Origin: Erginobacter sp964587835
GTDB lineage: Bacteria > Auribacterota > Erginobacteria > Erginobacterales > Erginobacteraceae
Length of the DNA stretch: 49,790 nt
Direction of reading: 5' to 3'
NCBI GenBank assembly: GCA_964587835.1
Contig: CAZPMN010000018.1
Span: 1-49,790 of the forward strand
Part shown: positions 39,524-46,801 of the stretch, piece by piece
How the letters are laid out: each line of letters opens with the position of its first letter
Numbering within the stretch: position 1 is the stretch's first letter
Notes under the pieces: model-generated
What the model saw: the letters and a program-made list of their open reading frames with translations, nothing else
Databases searched by the model: none
What the model was told of the DNA's origin: nothing
Translations under genes and position numbers: made by a program

Positions 39524-39750
39524 TCCAGGCTCTCCCGCTCGGGGATGATACCCTGGTCGCGAACGGACATAAAGTCGTCCGTGAAATACCGGGATGCTTC
39601 AAACATCGACCTCCAGGGGTCATCCTCAGGCAGTAGAACCACGCAGTTCCCCAGGCGCTGGATATTTACCGTCTTCCCGGAGAACCGGAATTCCTTGGGG
39701 AGCCGGACGGCCTGGCTCTGCCCGTTCTTGAATAGTCTGGCTGTTTTCAT
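39520..39750 (-). CDS. vapB: VapB-family antitoxin (SpoVT/AbrB type)
   Basis: A 76-residue antitoxin. The N-terminal swapped-hairpin domain MKTARLFKNGQSQAVRLPKEFRFSGKTVNIQRLGNCVVLLP binds DNA; the C-terminal DPWRSMFEASRYFTDDFM wraps the toxin. The start at 39750 is chosen because homology begins at MKTARLFKNGQSQ and the promoter places the transcript start about two bases upstream (leaderless). The longer frame would run through the promoter. Confidence 0.95.
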   Translation of the reverse strand: MKTARLFKNGQSQAVRLPKEFRFSGKTVNIQRLGNCVVLLPEDDPWRSMFEASRYFTDDFMSVRDQGIIPERESLD

Positions 39751-39758
39751 ACCCCAAT

Positions 39759-39786
39759 AGTATATATACCACAGTATATATGTCAA
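39759..39786 (-). promoter_or_regulatory. vapBC promoter with operator in the spacer
   Basis: On the reverse strand a consensus TTGACA (39786-39781) and TATACT (39764-39759) are 16 bases apart. The spacer is an inverted repeat, TATATAC and GTATATA around TGTG. This is a convincing VapBC autoregulatory site. Confidence 0.75.
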
Positions 39787-39850
39787 GGCACGATCAGCAC
39801 ATTTTTCGCCGGGGCGAGGCCTGATTTCTCCCCCGGAAGATCATTGCCTC

Positions 39851-39877
39851 GTAGGGCACGGCATGCCGTGCCCTTAC
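39851..39877. repeat. GTAGGGCACGGC palindrome 3' of the amidohydrolase
   Basis: GTAGGGCACGGCA faces its near-mirror TGCCGTGCCCTTAC, six bases before the reverse-strand stop at 39883. Same family as 38821 and 46749. Confidence 0.88.
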
Positions 39878-39882
39878 GGGAA

Positions 39883-41223
39883 TTATTCCCGGGTCAGGAA
39901 ACGGCCGTAACCGCCTTCGACCAGGATACCGGAACCGACCTCGTAGACGGTCCGGCCGCGGACGATGGTCTTCATCACCCTTCCCTGCATTTCCCTCCCC
40001 TCGAGGGGGGTGATGTGTCCTTTGGAGAGAAACTTCGCCCCCTCCACCTTCCAGGTCAGATCCGGGTAGATCAGGACCAGGTCGGCGTCGGAGCCGACCT
40101 GGATCACTCCTTTCCGGGGATAGAGTCCATAGCGCCGGGCGGCGGCCTCGGAGCTCACCTCGACCAATCGCTTGAGACTGAGCCGGCCCCGTTGGTACCC
40201 CTCGGAGAAGAGGTAGGGCAGGAGCATCCCCGTCCCCGGAATCCCGGCGTAATCGGTCCAGATCGAACCGGTATTCTTCCCTTCCTCCGGGCAGGGAGCG
40301 TGGTCGGAGGCAACAAAATCGATCTTCCCCCCGGCCAGGTACTTCCAGAGGAGCTCCCGGTTCCCGGCCAGCTTGACCGGCGGGGTGGTCTTGAGCGGGG
40401 AGCCGATCCGGATGAAATCTTCGAGATCGTACTCGAGATAGTGGGGCGCGGTCTCGCAAGTGGCGGGCGAGCCGGCGATCAGTTCGGCGGCGGTAGCGGT
40501 GGAGACGTGGACGATGTGCAGATCGGCCCCGGTCTCGTCCTGGAGTTCAAGGGCGGTCCGGACCGCCAGGATCTCCGCCACTTCCGGACGGGAGCGATAA
40601 TAGTACTGCGGTGTCTTTCCCTCCCCGGTGAAGAACTCGGTGGCGGCGGCGACGTAACCGGGATCCTCGGCGTGGAGCAGGATAATCGCCCCGAACTCCC
40701 GGGCCTGTTTCAGAACCGAGCAGAATTTAAAATTATTCAGGGAATGAAAGAGTTCCATCACCGAGATGAAGTAGGTCTTGAAGCCGAAAACCAAACGAGA
40801 GAGTTCGCGGAAGTTCTCCGGATAATCCTCGCCCATCGACTGGGGGCAGATCCCACCATAAAAACCGTAGTCGATTACCGCCTTCTTCCTGACGGCTTCC
40901 AGCTTCTCTTCCAGGTTGGCGACCGAGATCACCGGGGGGATCGAGGTGCAGGGCATATCGATCACCGTGGTGATCCCCCCGGAGGCGGCAAAGCGGCTCC
41001 CGGCGGCGAAGTCCTCCCGTTCGGTAAAGCCGGGATCGTCGAAGTGAACGTGGGGATCGATCCCTCCCGGGAGGATGAGCATCCCCCGGGCCTCGATGAC
41101 CTCTTCATCGGCAACGGGCAGGTTCTTTCCCACCTCGACGATCTTGCCCCCCTCAATCCGGATGTCCACCGCCGCCGGTTCTTCCCCTCCGGGAAGGGCG
41201 ACGGCCCCGTTTTTGATGATCAT
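39883..41223 (-). CDS. Dihydroorotase/allantoinase-type cyclic amidohydrolase
   Basis: A 446-residue amidohydrolase. LILPGGIDPHVHFDDPGFTEREDFAAGSRFAASGGITTVIDMP (HxH metal motif), FGFKTYF (carboxylated Lys), ILLHAEDP, ADLHIVHVSTATAAELI (metal His), ETAPHYLEYD, KTTPPVK and FVASDHAPCPEEGK (metal Asp). GIPGTGMLLPYLFSEGYQRGRL resembles class I dihydroorotases and allantoinases. Substrate cannot be settled: dihydroorotase (pyrimidine synthesis), allantoinase or another cyclic amide. No pyrimidine or allantoin gene is adjacent, though a CodB-like permease lies 4 kb away. Confidence 0.88.
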   Translation of the reverse strand: MIIKNGAVALPGGEEPAAVDIRIEGGKIVEVGKNLPVADEEVIEARGMLILPGGIDPHVHFDDPGFTEREDFAAGSRFAASGGITTVIDMPCTSIPPVISVANLEEKLEAVRKKAVIDYGFYGGICPQSMGEDYPENFRELSRLVFGFKTYFISVMELFHSLNNFKFCSVLKQAREFGAIILLHAEDPGYVAAATEFFTGEGKTPQYYYRSRPEVAEILAVRTALELQDETGADLHIVHVSTATAAELIAGSPATCETAPHYLEYDLEDFIRIGSPLKTTPPVKLAGNRELLWKYLAGGKIDFVASDHAPCPEEGKNTGSIWTDYAGIPGTGMLLPYLFSEGYQRGRLSLKRLVEVSSEAAARRYGLYPRKGVIQVGSDADLVLIYPDLTWKVEGAKFLSKGHITPLEGREMQGRVMKTIVRGRTVYEVGSGILVEGGYGRFLTRE

Positions 41224-41233
41224 AGTTCCTCCT

Positions 41234-41310
41234 GATTCAGTAAGCAGTTAGCAGTAAGCGGTAAGCAGTTTGACCCCGGCGGCTGCTCACTGCTCACCGC
41301 TTACCGCTTA
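41234..41310. repeat. Heptamer arrays between amidohydrolase and GHL10 gene
   Basis: AGTAAGCAGTTAGCAGTAAG (41239-41258) and complementary CTGCTCACTGCTCACCGC units (41283-41310). The second array encodes the last residues and stop of the GHL10 gene. Confidence 0.85.
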
Positions 41311-42511
41311 CTTTCTTTTTCCACTCCATATCCGGGACCAGGGCCTTCTGCCGGAAGACGGACTTCCGGAGGGTATCGAAGATCCCGGGAGTGAGGCACA
41401 TCGAATCGTAGGAGAAGAGGACGATCCCGTCGGCGCCGGCCTGTCGGGCATCGGAGACCTGGCGGATCAGCACTCCCGGCTGATCCGAGAGCAGGTACTG
41501 GCCGAGCCCGATGTAGACCTGCCGGGAACCCCGGGCGGCGACCGCGGCGGATGATAGGTACTTGGCCAGCCGGGGGTCGACCCCGTAATTCATCGTGGCG
41601 ACCACGTCCACCATCCCCTCCTCCAGCCAGCGCCGCCAGTCCTGGAATGAACTGAGGTAGGACCGGTCGGCCCAAGCCACGGCGGCCACGGAAAGGACCA
41701 GGGAAGGCTTCATCTCCTCCATCAGGTGACCAACCGCGGCGACGAAATTATTCACCTGGAGGCGGCGCCAGTTATCCCAGGACTGGCAGTTGGTCCGGGT
41801 GATTTCCATGGTCAGAGGGTCGAGGCCGGTGGCTTCCCTAAACCGGCGGACCGACTCTTTCCCGTAACCGAGGTCGCGGCGGTTGGCCCAGAAAGACCCG
41901 GCATGGGCGGATTTGTAGGGGTAGCGGATGAAGTCAAGGTGGACCCCGGCCAGGCCGGGATAGCCCCGGATCACCTCAGCGATCAGGTGTCTCAGATAGA
42001 GGGAAACCCGGGAATCACCGGGGTCGAGCCAGTATCCGCCGTCGGGGAGGTCGGCGGGGGGATAATCAAGCAGGGAAACTCCCCGGCCGTCCCGGGTGAC
42101 GATATCGTCGCCGAACCTCTTCAGGACCGGGGACTTCCGGTCCCGCCCGATCCGGAACATATTCATCCAGGCGTGCACCTCGATCCCGGCCCGGGAAGCC
42201 CGGCTGATCAGGTAGGCCAGGGGGTCGATCTTCTCCCGGGCGAGAATCTCCCGGTAGGGGCCGGGATCGGCGTATTTCGTGTTGTACCAGGCCCGGTCGT
42301 GCCGGTAGACCTGGGCGAAGATCAGGTTGATCCCCCCCTTCTCGGCCCGCTTGACCAGACGGTCGATCCCCTCCCGGGTGGAAAGGGTATTCTCCGTCCC
42401 CTCGCACTCCACCCAGAGACCCCGGGCCTCCCGGGCCGGAGGAGCAGCGGTGCAGGATAACGGTCCAAAGAGGACGAAGAGAAACGGAAGGATCAGGAGA
42501 ATTATTTTCAC
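41294..42511 (-). CDS. Secreted GHL10-type (DUF187) glycoside-hydrolase-like protein
   Basis: A 405-residue protein with a signal sequence (MKIILLILPFLFVLFGPLSC), possibly a lipoprotein at Cys20 although the lipobox is not ideal. The mature part is a TIM-barrel GHL10 domain: EARGLWVECEGTENTLSTREGIDRLVKRAEKGGINLIFAQVY, GIEVHAWMNMFRIGR, YWLDPGDSRVSLYLRHLIAEVIRGYPGLAGVHLDFIRYPY (conserved D-x-I-R-Y-P) and VVATMNYG. It probably acts on peptidoglycan or polysaccharide in the periplasm. The C-terminal VSGKR and stop come from a heptamer repeat. Confidence 0.87.
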   Translation of the reverse strand: MKIILLILPFLFVLFGPLSCTAAPPAREARGLWVECEGTENTLSTREGIDRLVKRAEKGGINLIFAQVYRHDRAWYNTKYADPGPYREILAREKIDPLAYLISRASRAGIEVHAWMNMFRIGRDRKSPVLKRFGDDIVTRDGRGVSLLDYPPADLPDGGYWLDPGDSRVSLYLRHLIAEVIRGYPGLAGVHLDFIRYPYKSAHAGSFWANRRDLGYGKESVRRFREATGLDPLTMEITRTNCQSWDNWRRLQVNNFVAAVGHLMEEMKPSLVLSVAAVAWADRSYLSSFQDWRRWLEEGMVDVVATMNYGVDPRLAKYLSSAAVAARGSRQVYIGLGQYLLSDQPGVLIRQVSDARQAGADGIVLFSYDSMCLTPGIFDTLRKSVFRQKALVPDMEWKKKVSGKR

Positions 42512-42557
42512 AGACTCGCCCGCGGATGGAAAAACCGCCGAACCGGAGAAAACCGGC

Positions 42558-42737
42558 TCAGTAGGGAACGCCGAAGTTGGGCTGATGCTCCCACGGCTCC
42601 GGCTCCGCCCAGGGGATCGAGGATCCCCCCTCGGGAGCGTTGCAGCCGGCCAGCAGGAAGAGAGCGGCGGCCAACAGGAAAACCGGAATCAGGATTTTCC
42701 CGGTCCCCCGCGCCCGCTTGTTCGCAGCCCTGTTCAT
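42558..42737 (-). CDS. Small lipoprotein, 59 residues
   Basis: Translating the reverse strand from ATG 42737 gives a 59-residue protein: basic start MNRAANKRARGTGK, hydrophobic segment ILIPVFLLAAALFLL, a perfect lipobox LAGC at about residue 33, then a short mature part ending WAEPEPWEHQPNFGVPY. Small lipoproteins with Trp/Pro-rich C-termini of this kind occur in some PVC-related genomes, but I cannot name a family. It lies between the GHL10 gene and the DUF2254 gene, same strand. Confidence 0.75.
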   Translation of the reverse strand: MNRAANKRARGTGKILIPVFLLAAALFLLAGCNAPEGGSSIPWAEPEPWEHQPNFGVPY

Positions 42738-42779
42738 AGCGCCAGGGATGTTATCCGAACGCCCCTCGGACAGTCAAGT

Positions 42780-44099
42780 TCATAAGACCGGCGAAGCCTT
42801 CTCCTCGCTGCCGGGGCGGTAGTCAGCCTTTGCCGGACAGCTGGAACGCACGGCAGCGACATCCTCCGGCAGGGTGAGTACCCTCTCCGATCGGTCCAGG
42901 GCCAGGCGGGCGTAATCCCGGGCGGCGGCCGCCATCTTCGAATCGCCCAACGCGACCAGCGCCGCCAGCGCCTTCTGCAGCCGGACCGCCACCTCGACCA
43001 TCCCCGCCCCATCCCGGGCGATCGCCGTGAAGGCGTCTTCCAACAGGTCCTGTTCGGAGAGACCGGGGACCTCCACCCGGTCGTACTCCGGTTGCGAGCG
43101 GTCCTCATCCCCGTCCGGTTCGCACCAGTCCCGGAGCAGCCGGACTATGGAGACGATGATATCGATCGCCGTCCCGGGGTCGTTGACCCCCGGGGAGAGA
43201 GCCCGGGCGGCAATCTGGGAAAGAACCACCAGGCCGAATCTGGGATCATCATCGAAAAGTCGGCTGCTGCCAATCCGGAAAGCCTTGGCTACCTCACCCG
43301 GATCCCATTCGGGCGGGGGGACGGCGGCAAACCTGACGCTGGCCAGGGGTCGGCCCGGCGAGGCCAGGGTACCCGTCAGGGCGGAGACCGCCACCCGGCC
43401 ATCGTGTTTCTCGGCCCAGTTCTGGAGGGCGGCGATATCGACCCGCTGCACGTAGCCCACCCCGGGGGCGAAGACGGGATAACCACCCTTGTCCTCTCCC
43501 CGCGCCGGGATCCCGCAGAGATACGGCGACCGACGGCGGCGGGCCAGGGCGGCCGCGGCCGCCCGCTCCACCTTCTCGATGGTGGTGCCGAGACGGCCGA
43601 GGCGGGCGATCCGATCCACCCAGCGGACCAGGGTAAAGATGACCCAGCCGAAGACCGCCCCGGTCAGGACATAGAGGATGAAGATCCCCAACGGCTGGAA
43701 ATATCCGTTCTTCACCGCGGTCAGGGAGACGATACTGAAAATGAAGGCGGCGATGAAGGTGGAGAGGGCGTTCTGGGAGACGTCGTCGGCCACCACCAGG
43801 GGGAAGGCCCGCGGGGTGCCCGTGTTGCTGGCCGAAGCGTAAGCCGCGACCATCGAGGCCACCGCCAGGGTGGCAATGACCAGCATACTGGACGCCATCA
43901 CCACCAAAAGGCTCTCCAGCGAAGCAGCCGTCAGGGGAGGCGAGAACTTGTCCAGCGAGATGCGGTCGGCCTGCTTGACCAGCAAGATGGCGGCGAGGGA
44001 GAGCAGGGCGAAGGCCAGGGGCTTGACCCACAACCGTTCCCGGAGCCGGTTGACGGCGAATCGTATCCGATCGGTTTTTTCCTTCAGGAACATAGGCAT
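42780..44099 (-). CDS. DUF2254 membrane protein
   Basis: A 439-residue protein with four membrane segments in the first 165 residues (LAFALLSLAAILLV, LLVVMASSMLVIATLAVASMVAAY, STFIAAFIFSIVSLTAV, LGIFILYVLTGAVFGWVIFTL), then a cytoplasmic domain with GYVQRVDIAALQNWAEKHDG, FDDDPRFGLVVLSQIAARALSPGVNDPGTAIDII, the signature region of DUF2254. Function unknown; membrane-linked regulator or transport accessory is possible. Monocistronic, divergent from cysteine synthase. Confidence 0.88.
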   Translation of the reverse strand: MPMFLKEKTDRIRFAVNRLRERLWVKPLAFALLSLAAILLVKQADRISLDKFSPPLTAASLESLLVVMASSMLVIATLAVASMVAAYASASNTGTPRAFPLVVADDVSQNALSTFIAAFIFSIVSLTAVKNGYFQPLGIFILYVLTGAVFGWVIFTLVRWVDRIARLGRLGTTIEKVERAAAAALARRRRSPYLCGIPARGEDKGGYPVFAPGVGYVQRVDIAALQNWAEKHDGRVAVSALTGTLASPGRPLASVRFAAVPPPEWDPGEVAKAFRIGSSRLFDDDPRFGLVVLSQIAARALSPGVNDPGTAIDIIVSIVRLLRDWCEPDGDEDRSQPEYDRVEVPGLSEQDLLEDAFTAIARDGAGMVEVAVRLQKALAALVALGDSKMAAAARDYARLALDRSERVLTLPEDVAAVRSSCPAKADYRPGSEEKASPVL

Positions 44100-44227
44100 C
44101 CCCCGGACATATCCAGCGCTGCATTTACGGTCAGGTTAGCCGCGGCGAGGTGATCTGGCAACGGAAAATTATCTGCGGGACGCCGGGAACTTTCCGGCCC
44201 GGCCGCCGACCCGGACCACGGCGGATC

Positions 44228-44277
44228 TTGATCTTGCCCGGACGGAGTGTTAATATCCGTTTTCAGATAGTGGATAT
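44228..44277 (+). promoter_or_regulatory. Predicted cysteine synthase promoter with dyad
   Basis: TTGATC (44228-44233) and TAATAT (44251-44256) are 17 bases apart, with a TG extending the -10. An inverted repeat ATATCC (44253-44258)/GGATAT (44272-44277) covers the -10 and start region and may be an operator. A GGGAGG ribosome site follows at about 44289. Confidence 0.45.
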
Positions 44278-44300
44278 TCAATCTGCCCGGGAGGACGGCA

Positions 44301-45188
44301 ATGCTCACCGACAACATCCTCGACCTGATCGGGAATACCCCCCTGATCCGGCTGAAGAACGAAAACATTTACGCCAAGGCGGAGTTCCTCAACCCGGGAG
44401 GCTCGGTCAAGGATCGGGTGGCCCGGGCGATGGTCGAGGCGGCGGAACGCGCCGGCCGGCTCCGCCCCGGATCGATCATCGTCGAAGCGTCGAGCGGCAA
44501 TACCGGGATCGGTTTCGCCCTGGTCGGACGTCTGAAGGGATACCGGGTCCGGGTGGTGATGCCGGACGGGATGAGCGACGAGCGGAAGAAACTCATCCAG
44601 GCCCTGGGAGCAGAGCTGATCCTGACCCCGGATGGGAAGGGAATCCCGGGGGCGGTCCGGGCGGTGGAGGAGATGGCCCGAGAAGACCCCCTGGTCTACG
44701 TCCCCCAGCAGTTCGAAAATCCGGAGAACCCCCGCTGCCACTACCAGGAGACCGGACCGGAAATCTGGCGGCAGATGAGTGGGGAGGTCTCCTGCTTCGT
44801 CGCCGGGGTGGGTTCGGGAGGCACCCTGCAGGGGGTGGGAACCTTCCTCAAGGAACACAACCCACGGGTGGTGCTGGCGGCGGTGGAACCGAAGAATGTC
44901 TCCGCCCTGCTCGGCCACGAGCCGGGACTCCACCAGATTCAGGGGATCGGTGACGGCTTCGTCCCCGCCGTCCTCGACCCGGCCATCGTCGACGAGGTGA
45001 TCGAGGTGACCGACGCCGATGCCATTGAAACCACCCGGCAACTGGGCCGGGATTCCGGGCTGCTGGTCGGAATATCTTCGGGGGCCAATGTCTGGGGGGC
45101 ACGGCGGATGGCGGAAAAAATCCCGGGTAATATCGCCACCATCCTCCCCGACCGGGCGGAACGGTATTTCAGCACTTCCCTTTTGTGA
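44301..45188 (+). CDS. cysK: Cysteine synthase (O-acetylserine sulfhydrylase family)
   Basis: A 295-residue PLP enzyme. NILDLIGNTPLIRL, FLNPGGSVKDRVA (PLP Lys in SVKDR), IIVEASSGNTGIGFALVG, PDGMSDERKKLIQALGAEL, VAGVGSGGTLQGVGTFLKE (phosphate loop), GIGDGFVPAVLD and GLLVGISSGANVWGA. It makes cysteine from O-acetylserine and sulfide. CysK versus CysM, or a cystathionine beta-synthase-like role, cannot be decided, but NPGGSVKDRVA fits CysK. The stop TGA is inside a 13-base-arm inverted repeat. Confidence 0.92.
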   Translation: MLTDNILDLIGNTPLIRLKNENIYAKAEFLNPGGSVKDRVARAMVEAAERAGRLRPGSIIVEASSGNTGIGFALVGRLKGYRVRVVMPDGMSDERKKLIQALGAELILTPDGKGIPGAVRAVEEMAREDPLVYVPQQFENPENPRCHYQETGPEIWRQMSGEVSCFVAGVGSGGTLQGVGTFLKEHNPRVVLAAVEPKNVSALLGHEPGLHQIQGIGDGFVPAVLDPAIVDEVIEVTDADAIETTRQLGRDSGLLVGISSGANVWGARRMAEKIPGNIATILPDRAERYFSTSLL

Positions 45189-45218
45189 GCTTCGCTTGGC
45201 GGAGATCACAAAAGGGAA
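45176..45218. repeat. Inverted repeat spanning the cysK stop
   Basis: TTCCCTTTTGTGA (45176-45188) pairs exactly with TCACAAAAGGGAA (45206-45218), with a 17-base loop. No T tract follows, so termination is doubtful. Confidence 0.75.
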
Positions 45219-45276
45219 TCCAGGGGGGATATGTCAACCATCCCCAATTATTATGGAGAGCAGAAAATAGGTTGCA

Positions 45277-45359
45277 CGTCATTGCGAGGAGCGCAGCGAC
45301 GAAGCAATCTCAATCTACTACCTGGGAATAGATTGCTTCGCTTCGCTCGCAATGACCTT
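45277..45359. repeat. Facing pair of CATTGCGAGG repeats
   Basis: GTCATTGCGAGGAGCGCAGC...GAAGCAATCTC (45278-45312) faces AGATTGCTTCGCTTCGCTCG...AATGAC (45331-45357). No gene in 45219-45430. Confidence 0.88.
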
Positions 45360-45433
45360 ATTCAGGGATGCAATCTATAACCTGCTCTCATTAATAAGAT
45401 AATCGCGGGGAGGGCAAACAGGGTCAAATAAGG

Positions 45434-46801
45434 ATTCCATCCGCGAAAAAGATAATCCGAAAATTCATCTTCGGGGACACCTCCCGGCCGGATCCGGATT
45501 ACCCCCTCTCCCCGGTCCCGGCCGCGGCCCGGCGGGGGTTGGTCTCGATCTCGGTGGTCCTGCTCGGATTCACCTTCTTCTATCCGACGATGTACGCCGG
45601 GGCCGCCATCGGCCACGCCTGCCCCTTCTGGCCCGACCTCTTCCTGGTCCTGGGAATCGGCTCTCTGATCCTCGGGCTCTACGTGGCCGGACTCTGCGCG
45701 ATCAGCGCCGAGTCCGGGCTGACCACGGTGCTTTTGGCCCGCTACGCCTTCGGGGCTAAGGGGGCGAGATGGGCCGACCTGATCCTGGGGGGGACGCAGC
45801 TCGGCTGGTTCGGGGTGACGGTGGCCCTGATGGCCAAACCCTTCATCGACTGGCTGGGCCTGGACTGGGCCGACACCTCAACGATGGTCATCTGGTGCCT
45901 GATCTGGTCGGCCGCCTTCACCTCCACCGCTTACTTCGGCTACAAGGGGATGGAGACCCTCTCCCTGATCGCGGTGCCTCTGATCCTCGCCCTGGGGACC
46001 TTGATGGCGGTCAATTCCTTCGCCCACGCCCGGGAGGCGGTCGGGGGGATCAGCCGGATCGTTCCCGCCGGGCGGATCAGTTTCGCCGCGGCGATGACCC
46101 TGATCGTCGGAACCTTCGCCAGCGGGGGCACCCAGGCCCCCAACTGGGCCCGTTTCGCCCGCACCCGCCGGGTGGCCTTCCTGGCCGGACTCCTGGCCTT
46201 CCTCCTCGGCAACGGACTGATGCTCTGGTTCGGGGCGATCGGGGGCAACGTCTACGGCGAGCCCGACTTCGCCGCCGTCCTCAAGCTCCAGGGACTGCTC
46301 GGGCTGGGTTTGCTCCTGATGGTCCTCAATGTCTGGACGACCAACGACAATACCGCCTACGCCGTGGGGGTGGCGGGGACGGCGCTCTTCAGCTTCAACC
46401 GGAAACGCCCCTTCATCCTCTTCTGCGGGGCCCTCGGCTTTTTGATCGCGATCAGCGGGGCTTACGATTACGTCTCCAACTGGATGGCGGCCCTGGGCAT
46501 CCTGATCCCGCCGCTGGGCGGGGTGATCCTCAGCGACTACTACCTGGTCCGGAAGCGGAGACTCCCTTCCCTGGAAGCGGCGAGGAAAGTCAACTACCGC
46601 CCGGCGGCCCTGACGGCCTATGGTCTCGGTGTCCTGGCCGCTTATTTCAGCGAGCGGTATTCAATCTTCATCCCGCCCCTGAACGGGATCCTGGTCGCGG
46701 GGTTGGGCCACGCCCTGATTCAGAGGCTTTTTCGACACGAAAATTTCGGTAGGGGCACGGCATGCCGTGCCCCTACGTCGGAAAACGGGACAGAGCAATG
46801 A
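45434..46801 (+). CDS. CodB-like nucleobase permease, start unclear
   Basis: About 440 residues with around 12 membrane helices. VVLLGFTFFYPTMYAGAAIG, VLGIGSLILGLYVAGLCAISAESGLTTVLLARYAFGAKGARWADLILGGTQLGWFGV and FASGGTQAPNWARFA match cytosine permeases (NCS1 family). The first standard start is TTG 45539, but in-frame codons upstream from about 45461 encode KFIFGDTSRPDPDYPLSPVPAAARRG, as expected for the N-terminal tail, with no ATG/GTG/TTG before them. Only ATT 45434 or ATA/ATC at 45452/45455 could serve. The last residues GRGTACRAPTS come from a 28-base palindrome. It overlaps the next gene by four bases. Confidence 0.8.
   Translation: MPSAKKIIRKFIFGDTSRPDPDYPLSPVPAAARRGLVSISVVLLGFTFFYPTMYAGAAIGHACPFWPDLFLVLGIGSLILGLYVAGLCAISAESGLTTVLLARYAFGAKGARWADLILGGTQLGWFGVTVALMAKPFIDWLGLDWADTSTMVIWCLIWSAAFTSTAYFGYKGMETLSLIAVPLILALGTLMAVNSFAHAREAVGGISRIVPAGRISFAAAMTLIVGTFASGGTQAPNWARFARTRRVAFLAGLLAFLLGNGLMLWFGAIGGNVYGEPDFAAVLKLQGLLGLGLLLMVLNVWTTNDNTAYAVGVAGTALFSFNRKRPFILFCGALGFLIAISGAYDYVSNWMAALGILIPPLGGVILSDYYLVRKRRLPSLEAARKVNYRPAALTAYGLGVLAAYFSERYSIFIPPLNGILVAGLGHALIQRLFRHENFGRGTACRAPTSENGTEQ
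46749..46776. repeat. Perfect 28-base palindrome at the end of the permease gene
   Basis: Identical to 38821-38848. Here it is read in a different frame, as GRGTACRAP. Confidence 0.93.

Noticed and set aside
45176..45218. Intrinsic terminator of cysK
   Set aside because: The inverted repeat is strong but the loop is 17 bases and no T tract follows, so I list it only as a repeat.
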